From: Pogonophryne albipinna
Taxonomy: Eukaryota; Chordata; Actinopteri; Perciformes; Artedidraconidae
Direction of reading: 5' to 3'
Assembly: GCA_028583405.1 (NCBI GenBank)
Contig: CM053247.1
Location: forward strand, 9,988,946 to 10,052,945
DNA length: 64,000 bases
Shown here: positions 55,879-64,000 of the stretch, piece after piece
Numbering within the stretch: the first letter of the stretch is position 1
Layout: each line of letters begins with the position of its first letter
Translations under genes and position numbers: made by a program
The notes under the pieces: generated by a model
The model's input: only the letters and a program-made list of their open reading frames with translations
Told to the model about the DNA's origin: nothing
Database searches by the model: none

Positions 55879-57326
55879 GTCTAAGTCAGGGATGGGCAAA
55901 TGGCGGCCCGCGGGCCGCATGCGGCCCCCACCTCCTCTTTTTGCCGCCCTCAGATTAATTTATAAACAACGTAATTAATTAAAAAAAAAAGTTTACTTGT
56001 AGTACTGATACCGTCCACTAGACTCCTAGTTACGTCGCGAGCTGCATAGATGATTTCAAATACCGCGAAATAATCTGTGACACATTTGTGTGTATTGTGT
56101 TTGTTTCCCGGGGAAACCCTCACAAGAAACACCGGCTGTTGTTATGCCTGCTGTGACGTTAAGTTGCCTCTTGTAATTATGCCTTTACAAGCTTAAAAGT
56201 TGTTTTTATCATCTGAATTTGGCGAAACAAGTTTAATATTCTAAAAACCAAGACTTTGTTTATTTGAAATCAGATGAAAACAAACTGTCACGGACCCTGC
56301 CGTGTTATCTATGATTACTATACGCTTTTCTTTCATAATTTCAGCGGGAGGGAGGGGGAGCGGTGGTGAGGAACAGCAGAGTGCGGGCTATTTAAAATAG
56401 TTTTATTCCACTGTTTAATAACCTGTTAAATACAAACATGCCACTTGTAAAAATGAAATAACATTTCTGTGAACTGATATTTGTTTAGTGAACTTATTAG
56501 AGGATGTTCCCATTTTTGGGGATGTTCCCTTTGATTGTAAAATGTCAATGAAGATGTCAGACTAACGGTTCGTCCACACAGCAGCTTTGAACAAATCTTG
56601 AAAATCTTGGAGCTGGGCGTGTCTGAAAGCTTGGGGATTTTTTGCGAGCAACGCGACCAACAACCAATCACATGAATCTCCCGCCCCCGACATACATAGC
56701 AAAAAACCCCGGGGATTTTATGCGAGCAATATATATATATATATATAAACTCCCCAAACAGGCGAAAACCTACCAGTTTCACCCACTGTCTCTGCCACCT
56801 CCCTCCATGCCTGGTTCCTCCGGTTTGTATCCCGTTAATAGTTCTGGTCGTAAAGAACCGGGTGATTTGCTACCGTAATTTCTCGTTTGGAATATGAGGA
56901 AATGAACTGCGGTCTGGTTCTCCCTGCTTACATGCGGTTTGATTGGCTAGCGCTTCTACTGTCAGATTTGCATACACAGGATTTGATTGGCTGACACTTC
57001 CAGCTCAGCTTCAAAAGTTGAACATTGCTCAACTTTTGAATCCTGGAAATCCTGGAAATCTTCGCTTCGCTCCCCCACAATGCAGTTCGGCGAAAAGCGA
57101 GACAAAGTGACGTCATCCCCATTCAAAGTCAATGGGCAGAGAAGCGGTGGAAGATTCGTCTAAAGCTGCTGTGTGGACGTACCGTTAGTATATTTGTTAA
57201 TAATTACATACAACACATGGAATTTTTGTGTGTGTGTGTTCCAAGTGAATCTGCGGCCCCCTGGTGGCCAGTACATCAATGATGTGGCCCCCACCACCAT
57301 CAAAGTTGCCCATCCCTGGTCTACGT
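55879..57326. mobile_element. hAT (Charlie-like) with 8-bp duplication
   Basis: The element 55887-57318 starts CAGGGATGGGCAAATGGCGG and ends AAAGTTGCCCATCCCTG. The flanks GTCTAAGT (55879-55886) and GTCTACGT (57319-57326) are an 8-bp duplication with one mismatch. GCGGCCC words at both ends (GGCGGCCCGCGGGCC; TGCGGCCCCC) are typical. It contains a MITE at 56563-57187. No transposase recognised. Confidence 0.9.
56563..57187. mobile_element. TIR element (CGTCCACACAGCAGCTTT) inside the hAT
   Basis: Left end TAACGGTTCGTCCACACAGC, right end GTGTGGACGTACCGTTA, an inverted repeat extending through AGCAGCTTT. TAA/TTA at the edges may belong to the repeat or be a 3-bp target. Internally it has inverted GTTGAACATTGCTCAAC (about 57015) and an AT run (56727-56748). 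The type fits PIF/Harbinger MITEs. Confidence 0.8.
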
Positions 57327-57608
57327 TACCTCAGTGGGTCTCAAACGGTTTGGTCACAATTTATGTAAACACATATTTCCAAGGCACTCCTTTATAATTA
57401 TTGGGATAAACAGGTTTGAAATCATTTCAATATGACAGTAACCAAAAATATCATTTAAAACTGGAGATAAAGAAATATAATATAAATGTTTTAGGTAAAA
57501 TAAGATATGAATGAACAAAACAAATAAAATAAGTTACATTAATTTGTTATTGGCTATGGTAGGTTATTGGTTATGTTCACATACTTATTTGATTACATCC
57601 ACTTGTCT

Positions 57609-57782
57609 AAGATGACAACAGAGACTTTCGACCCAAAACCAGCTGTTGACTTGTGGATGCAAGCAGCTAATCGCAGACTCAACCAGAGAGAAAGTAGTAG
57701 GCCTACATCATCAGCTACCATGTCTGACAGAGAGGAAGACAGTGAGGAGAGCAGTCAGGAGGGTAGTGATGACAGCTTGTAG
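57609..57782 (+). pseudogene. hAT transposase C-terminal tail remnant (tentative)
   Basis: The frame reads ETFDPKPAVDLWMQAANRRL and then an acidic Ser-rich tail (SDREEDSEESSQEGSDDSL) to a stop. Several fish hAT transposases end with F.P..A..LW...RR. followed by an acidic tail. A poly(A) signal AATAAA lies near 57868. No hATC motif is visible just upstream, because that part is absent. Context between hAT pieces supports the call, but the match is by memory. Confidence 0.35.
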
Positions 57783-57976
57783 GAATACTGCTCGTGGTAA
57801 TGTTGTCTTGTGTTCACCTCTGCATGTGTGTTCACCTCTGTGTGTTCAGTGCCGTGTGTCTGGCAAATAAAGACCCCCTCAAAAGGTACGGCTTATTTCA
57901 TTTTAAGGATGAGCACCAAGCAACATCTCCAGGTGCTCCTTTGAGAACTAGGGCAAAAAAGTTATGTGCACCCCTG

Positions 57977-58482
57977 ACTATAGCTGAGTGTTCTCATTGT
58001 TTTTGTCTTTTGAATTGAATCCTTTCAGTTTGCTTTTCACTTCATGAGAGTACATTTTAACATTTGGTCATCTTAAAATGTGTTATTATCATGCTATATT
58101 GACATTTGTTTTGGCACTTCTGGACCTCAAATTCTGCCACACTCATAACGCCAAACTCTAGGCTTCTCAGTGGACTTAGTCGAGTTCTTATACACAGTCT
58201 ATTGAACAGATTTAGCTTGAAACTTTTGACAGCATTTGCAAAGCATGCTTTTGTCAACATGCTTGCTGTTTATAGCTTCTTTTTAGTTTATGTCTCTTAG
58301 CAAAGTGTAAGTGTATACAGACTACAGTATAGACAGCTTAGCATTTAGATTGCTATCAGTGAACTAAGGATTTGCTTGAGTTGGCATTGGACTCCTGTGT
58401 GAATAGTTCTCAGTTAGTTTGGCTCATGAGAAAATCCATTTATAATAGGCATGTGACTTTTCTTGTCCCCTATTAGTTAGTG
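57977..58482. other. Unique DNA, no gene recognised
   Basis: AT-rich, with the frames 58057-58260 and 58106-58300 antisense to each other. Nothing else. Confidence 0.5.
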
Positions 58483-58800
58483 GAATGCTGTTTACAGCAT
58501 TCCACTATAGTTCTTCAAATCTTTATTAGTGCGAATGCTGTGCCATATATGTTATACTTTTTGAAATATTCAGCTTTTTAAACTTTTTTTTTAACATGGA
58601 ACTCAATGGGAGGAACCTTCAAATCCTCTTTTACCTACACCTTGCGCCAAATGCTACTCCTTCCACATACTTTCAGCTAGAGACTTCATTCCAACTTTCA
58701 AATGATCACAAGACATTCAGCTATAAAACTCATCTTTCAGATTTTTGACTTATCAACGTATAAGTTTTGGTACATTTTCAGGCCGTGTTCGATTTTATAA

Positions 58801-60199
58801 TAGCCGCTTTCACACCAAGTACTTTGCCGTACTTAGTGCCGGCACTTATGGCGCGTTTCCACTACAGCGGGTAGCTCGCTTTAAGCGTGCCGAGCCGTGC
58901 GGGGCCCGTTTTTGGTTGCGTTTCCACTTGGCCTAGTTTTGGCCCGGGGCTACTTTTTCACCTTTTTTCTGGCCCGACTAAATCGTGGTTCTAGGGCCAG
59001 GAACAACCAGGCTGAGTCGGGCTGAGTATGCTAAACTAGAGAGAGAATCGCTGGCATGGGGGCTACAACTACAACAAGATGAACATATTTGACCGTGATT
59101 TAATTGAAATACACGTTTCAAAATGATGCCGAAGTAACAACATACTGATACCGGTTAGTAAAAACCATGAATTAATGCTTTGACAAGTCTGCAGACAGAC
59201 GGCAGGCCAAAAACCCTTTTAAAATGCGTGCTTTCTAAATGGAGCTTGGCTAAGCTAACGTTATATATGCTCCGACCGTCCACACTCACAACAACGGCCT
59301 ATACAGACATAAATAAACCAGCGACTGTATTCTCCATGACACAGGCAGTCTGTAGTTTGTACTTGTTTAACCTTTGTCTAGTTTCTGAACAGATAAGAAG
59401 AGCTGTGAGCTCTGAGTGCTAAGAGCTAACGGCTGTGTTGTTTTTTTGGGGCTCTCATTGAAGATGACGTCACGGCTCCGCCTACACTGCGTTACTATAG
59501 TAACTACCACAGTTCCTAAACTGTAATGGAAGCGCAGCATTAAAGTGAGCCGGGCCTAATAAGGCCTAACCAAACCGAGCGAGGCCGAGTGAGGCCGAGC
59601 GAGGCCTGCAGTGGAAACGCGCCATTAGTGCCCCGGCACTTAGTACCCCAGGGCACTAAGTACCAATCGCGTTCACACCGGAGTACTTTTCCCTGAGGGA
59701 AGATTACGCAAATGAGCCGCTGACGTAATTTCGTCTTCTTCTGCTTTGGGTTTACTGGCAGGCCGCAAACAACTTCACGGCGTATACTGCCACCCGAAGT
59801 CCCCGGCCGGAAGTCCCCGGAGTTGGGGACTTCCGAGTAAATCGCCAGAACGCCGACACCTCCTCATCACTCCACCGCTCCCATGTTTTTTTTGTGTTGC
59901 CATAAGTTATTCTCTCTCCTTTGGTGCGCGGGGCTAATGTTAATGCTAATAATGCTAATGCCAGCAAATACAATGTCAGCTTCAAAAAACTTTTCAGAGT
60001 TTTACGGGGCGTGCTTTGCAATTCGCCCAGCCAATAGAAATTGGTACTTTTTTGGTACCACCTCTCTAGCAGGCACTACAAATGGGGGTAAAAGTTCCCG
60101 GCACTAAGTACTCTTTTTGGTGTAAACGCGACATAAGGGGTACTAACGGAACTAAACGGGAAAAGTACGGGGAAAGGTACTCCGGTGTGAACGCGCCTA
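58801..60199. mobile_element. TIR element, same family as 1151-1834, reversed and interrupted
   Basis: 59690-59900 (GTTTACTGGCAGGCCGCAAA, ACTTCACGGCGTATACTGCC, CGGAGTTGGGGACTTCC) is the complement of 1560-1690. The right end CCGGTGTGAACGCGCCTA matches the family terminus and the left end TAGCCGCTTTCACACC is diverged. Interrupted by 58849-59624. Confidence 0.75.
58849..59624. mobile_element. PIF/Harbinger-type MITE with TTA duplication
   Basis: Begins TGGCGCGTTTCCACTACAG and ends CTGCAGTGGAAACGCGCCA, with TTA at 58846-58848 and 59625-59627. Subterminal GAGGCCGAGCGAGGCC repeats on the right side. 776 bp, no transposase; the frame 59180-59422 is unrecognised. Confidence 0.9.
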
Positions 60200-60839
60200 A
60201 TGGGTGTCTACGTATGGGACGACTCTTCAAATCTTCTTTTACCTACACCGTGTGGAAAATGCTACTCCTTCCACATTCTTTCTGCTAGAGACTTCATTCC
60301 AACTTTAAAATGATCACAAGACCTTCAGCTACTTCAACTCATTCTTCAGATTATTGATAATTTTTACACTTTTTGAGATATTTAACTTAGTTTGGAGCTT
60401 GGCAAAGAGGCCTTCTTCAGATTTTAACATTAGTGTGTATTGCGCAGCTCGTTAAGTCTAGAGTGCTTTGATCTCAAAACAGAGTGGAGGAACGCTTGAA
60501 ATTCGCCCCAAACTGTTTTTTAAACCTGCCATAATTCCCAAACCCTACACTCCTTGGACATAATCTTTCATGAAAAACGGAGGAAAACCTCTCCTACGTT
60601 GAAAAAAATAATAATTAAGCACAAATAATTAAACAAAATGCCTCTTGAGGGCATGAAGTGACACAAACTTAGCAAACCGATATCTGCTACGGTTCTTCAA
60701 CAAAACGTTCACATGTAAGAGGTTTTTCTCTCATTCAGAACAATGGAAAGGCTCTCCTCTCACTGATTACTGCACATCACCATGGAAACCTTTGATCTCT
60801 GGGCTCAAGCACAGGTGTTTCATAACATTGTTAGCTCAA

Positions 60840-61600
60840 ACATACACACCTGTGTCATGGAAAACAATGATGTCATAACTCCAACTGATATGCTCAGAAC
60901 GCCACCAAACATCACATGATAGTTAACACTGTGGCCCTGAACAGCTCTACATCAAATCTAATGTTACATAATGTGATGTTACCATGGCAACGCATCCCTC
61001 GCCATAAAACACGATGTCGCTGTAACTCCAATTGACACGGTCCGATCATCCCCCAATCTTCACTTGTATATAACCGGTCCATGCCTCAACAGCTCTACGC
61101 CAAATCTGAGATCTCACCATATGCCGTTTCCATGGCAACGCATCCCTCGCCAAAAAACACGATGTTGTCGTAACGCCTATGAAAAGGGTCAAAACAGCAT
61201 CAGACTTCAGATAATGGTTTATGGTCCAGCCCTCAACATGTCTATGTGCCAATAGTGAGTTTTCCTCAAAAGTTATTGCCATGGCAATGCATCCCTCGCC
61301 ATTAAACACAAGATTGCTATAACTCCTATGAAAATTGTCAAAAAGTGCTCAAAATTCACATTTGTGCTAACAGTCCAGCCGTGAAGACATCTACGGGAGA
61401 GTTTTGAGATTTCTTCAAAATGCTCACCGTGAAACACAGTTTTCTCATAACTTCAGTGAAAACGCTCCAAACGGCCCAACACTTCACAGCTTTGGTAACG
61501 ATGCAGCCATCAACACATCTAAGCGTATTATGGGGTTTCATCAAAGGCCGTTCCCATGGCGACAGATCACTCGCCATCAAGTTAGTTCAAAAGTTTGCAG
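60840..61600 (+). repeat. Degenerate ~145-bp tandem array
   Basis: CATGGCAACGCATCCCTCGCC recurs with variation near 60983, 61131, 61280 and (weaker) 61555. Each is followed by an A-rich run, (C/G)ATG or equivalent, TAACTCC(A/T)A, and ..CAACA/GC/TCTACG. Periods are about 147-150 bp. Short frames here (61046-61309, 61356-61580, 61404-61604) are products of the array. Confidence 0.8.
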
Positions 61601-62094
61601 TTAAAATATTCTGATGCTTTTCAAAGCGTTTTTACTTTCTTTTCTCTTCTTAATGCATATTAATTCACTACTACTTACATTTAATATCTAACTCCTTCAG
61701 CCTACTTTCAGCTACAGAAACCATTCAACTATTACATTATTCAGCTATTTCAGGACATTGAGGCTATACATTTTGTTGTTTACACCTTTTAAAACCTTTT
61801 CTTTTAAATATTTAGTTTCCTCGCTGTTTTTCCTATTCTTCCAGTTTAAGATTTCACTTTTAAGTTTTCAACAAAGTCATTGCAATGCATTTGAGCTGTA
61901 ACAATTTTGATTCGAAACATTTCACTTTTCTGCATTTCTCCGCAACACACTTACTTGGTTTTTGTAGCTAAAAGCAGCTACAGAGACCATTCAACTAATA
62001 ACATATTCAGCTTTTTCTGCATTTTCAGCTAAATTCAGCAACAAATGTAGACAGTTTACAGCATTCGCACGCATTTTCAGCAGGAAATGCATTT

Positions 62095-63770
62095 TCTAGT
62101 TGGCATTACAAGGCTTCTTTTTTTTCTTTGTTGTTCATTGTTTGGACTTTCTCTGTGTCCCTCTGTCCTTTTGTTAATTTCTCTCTCTTCCTCCCTCTTT
62201 CTCTTTTTCCCTCTCGGTCTCTGAGAGGAGTTTAGTTTGGGGAGAGGATGTGGGGAACAGCTGGGCCCCATCACTTCTCATTGCGGGCCTGGGAGAGACG
62301 TAGCTGACAGAGTGATGCACAGAGCCTGTCCTTGCTAATGACTGCGCCATTCTCCATCATTATCACCATCATTAGGAAATTAGGGGGACAGAAGGTATTT
62401 ACTGTAAACCTGCCACCTCCCAAGGAGAGATAAATAGAAACTGATAAATGTGATCGTGTGACGCTGCCTGTCTATTAACCTTCCCATTTTCCAGCTCCAG
62501 CATATGCACATTTAACAATCATTAATATTCTTTAATTGGGCCAGATTTTAGTGAGGAAAATACTCTGGAAGACGAAGGACTCGTAGTACTTGTAGTTAGA
62601 GTTTAGTGTTAAACTGGGGAAGTAGTGCGGTACCCTGAACACACTACCACTTACAGTTAGCTCTTAGCTGTCAATCTGCGAACTGTGGAAATTCATATTC
62701 ATGTCACATACAACCATATAACAATGTGTTTTTTTGTGTATTTGTTTATTTATTTATTTTTATTCTTAGACTTCATTGGACCAGAAGTATTTCCCATTTA
62801 GATTTAGAATCTGAAACGGGATGCTATCCAGAACAACATTGAAATCTCACATAAAAGAAACAGACAACAGACTTAAAACAAACAAACGTTATATAAAACA
62901 CTGACATTTGCAGCGTTTAATAATGAGAAATGTGCAATTAATGTTCAATAAATGCATCATCGTACTTTTTTTAGACACCCTTCTTAGAAAAAACCCAGGT
63001 AAATACAAACAGATGTTTCATGTTTTCATGTTTTCACTTTCAAATGTTTACATTTCTAAAGTATCACAATGAAAGTTGAATAGTTGCCAAACATCCGGTC
63101 TATAATTTAAAGCTCTGTTCATGTATGCCTGATATGTAAATCGCAGGAAGACACCACAATGTTGGTTTACAGTTGACCATGTGAGCTCCACTGTGTGACT
63201 GACTCGATGCTAATGTAGATCCTGCTAACTGCTTGGCAGCGCTGCAGAGGCTTATTTTCACTGTGTGATGGCGTTACAGCTGGATAACAACAGGGCAGTA
63301 CTGCTGTCAAGGGCAACCAACAAAAACCCCCACAAACGTTCCCAGTACATGTTGGTCTGGGGGGGAGACCAGCTTGCTCAGCATATACTTACAGTATGTT
63401 CTATGTGGATGCTTACTGTATGAAAAACACACACATAGACACACTGACAAAGACACATAATAAGCTGGGGGCAAGGAGACTGTCGATTGTAGGATAAAGT
63501 AAGCTTTCCCGACTGTTTATCTTTAGTATATCCAGTGACGTGTAACCTTGTTCCTGTGTGGACAGCAGATGTTTTGATCTGCATTTATCAGATTTTAATC
63601 ATTTTATGCCAACTAATTTGAGCATTTATTAACCTGCTGAGTTAGTGTAGTCTTTTTTTTTGAATGTATCTAAACCAAGGCACATTTCAGGGGACTTTAT
63701 ATCTACCAAATATGTCAACGTCAAAGTTGAGAAGCACTGCTCTTGTGGATTTTTGAGATTCTATGTTGCC
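62095..63770. other. Unique DNA, no gene recognised
   Basis: TCTCTC-rich patch 62140-62225 and TTTAT repeats around 62745. Frames 62077-62274 and 63378-63584 are low-complexity or unrecognised. Confidence 0.5.
62260..62550. promoter_or_regulatory. Candidate conserved non-coding element
   Basis: Repeat-free block with CCATCATTATCACCATCATT, AGGAAATTAGGGGGACAG, GAGATAAATAGAAACTGAT and TTCTTTAATTGGGCCAG, in the style of developmental enhancers. By eye only. Confidence 0.35.
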
Positions 63771-64000
63771 CTAAAGGGGCCCTATTGTTGATTCATTTTT
63801 GCTTTATGGGGGGTTTTCCCTTTCCTTTAATGTGTTATATAGGTTTTTGTGCATGTAAATGGTCTACAAAGGATACATTCCCAAAGCTCCTACCAGAGGG
63901 AGTTTATTTCCAACACTACCTCCTCCCCCTGCATGAAACAACTACATTGGATTCCTTTGTTTACTTACGGTACATGACATCACTATGTAACACAACAGAG
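63771..64000 (-). mobile_element. TTAA-MITE family A, cut by window end
   Basis: CTAAAGGGGCCCTATTGTTG ..TTATATAGGTTTTTGTGCAT ..AAATGGTCTACAAAGGATAC ..TTTGTTTACTT is the complement of the 3' part of the 44533-44998 copy. The left TTAA is mutated to CTAA; the other end lies beyond the window. Confidence 0.82.

Larger units (their letters stand above)
52322..57976 (+). mobile_element. Old hAT, split by two later elements (composite)
   Basis: The left end CAGGGCCGGCCCGTAGCAC is a familiar fish hAT terminus. Host-element sequence continues 52341-52454, 55541-55878 and probably 57327-57976, around the THAP element and the second hAT. 55730-55800 resembles 28957-29060 of another hAT, and 57609-57782 looks like a transposase C terminus. 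The right end at 57976 (CACCCCTG) is tentative and no 8-bp duplication was found. The claim that these pieces were one element is inference. Confidence 0.5.
58483..62094. mobile_element. Candidate non-autonomous Helitron with tandem arrays
   Basis: The right end reads AGCATTCGCACGCATTTTC ..GCATTTTCAGCAGGAAATGC (hairpin) ATTTTCTAG then T, the hairpin-plus-CTAG/T arrangement of a Helitron 3' end. The left end is uncertain: a TTCCACTATAGTTCTTC start near 58500 follows a palindrome GGAATGCTGTTTACAGCATTCC (58482-58503). A block at 58605-58760 is repeated directly at 60215-60370 around a nested MITE. The interior holds a ~145-bp degenerate array. No Rep or helicase gene. Confidence 0.45.

Noticed and set aside
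60840..61600. Tandem array as a possible gene family or exon repeats
   Set aside because: Frames break in each unit and on both strands; the repetition is at DNA level.

Overview
The window is nuclear DNA of a ray-finned (teleost, probably percomorph) fish. The evidence is the set of repeats. It has LINE tails ending in a stem such as GTAAGTCGCTTTGGATAAA, a tRNA-headed SINE with the same kind of tail, and other fish LINE remnants. It also has many hAT, PIF/Harbinger-type and TTAA-type elements, short CA and GA arrays, and AT-rich single-copy DNA between them. I recognise no host protein-coding exon, rRNA or tRNA gene. The window reads as a gene-poor intergenic or large-intron region in which each longer open frame I could place belongs to a mobile element.

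Layout. 1-1029 is AT-rich unique DNA. 1030-5685 is a complete LTR retroelement with a 5-bp target duplication. It has a gag-like start and a Pro/Ala/Ser-rich minisatellite frame but no recognisable pol, and it carries one insertion in its 5' LTR and a hAT in its body. 6.5-11.7 kb holds TE fragments, two hAT ends and a possible retroviral 3' end. 11.75-13.86 kb is an L2-like LINE split by a TTAA MITE. 16.2-21.8 kb holds a MITE, a large TIR element, a hAT with perfect 8-bp duplication and a SINE. 21.8-25.7 kb is mostly unique and may contain conserved non-coding blocks. 25.7-26.7 kb is a fold-back element with integrase-like fragments, itself hit by the LINE. 28.5-31.6 kb is a hAT inside a PIF-type element, then a second LINE on the minus strand. 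33.75-35.0 kb is a hAT with a recognisable C-terminal transposase fragment.

The most striking unit is 35453-41064, a 5.6-kb DNA transposon. It has about 750-bp, nearly identical terminal inverted repeats and a broken large coding region. The protein belongs to a widespread but poorly described animal family, which I provisionally compare with Academ (XPG-like nuclease) transposases. 41-52 kb is mainly unique DNA with a LINE end, TTAA MITEs, a SINE scrap and candidate regulatory blocks. 52.3-58.0 kb is a stack: an old hAT interrupted by a 3.07-kb element whose long inverted repeats each carry a THAP zinc-finger start, then by a second hAT that contains a MITE. 58.5-62.1 kb is a repeat-rich unit with a Helitron-like 3' end, a degenerate tandem array of about 145 bp, and a MITE inside a MITE. 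63.8-64.0 kb begins another TTAA MITE that runs off the window.

The genes do not form a pathway. What links them is insertion order, which target duplications and interrupted copies make readable in several places. All transposase and reverse transcriptase frames seen here are broken, so none of these copies is likely to be autonomous.
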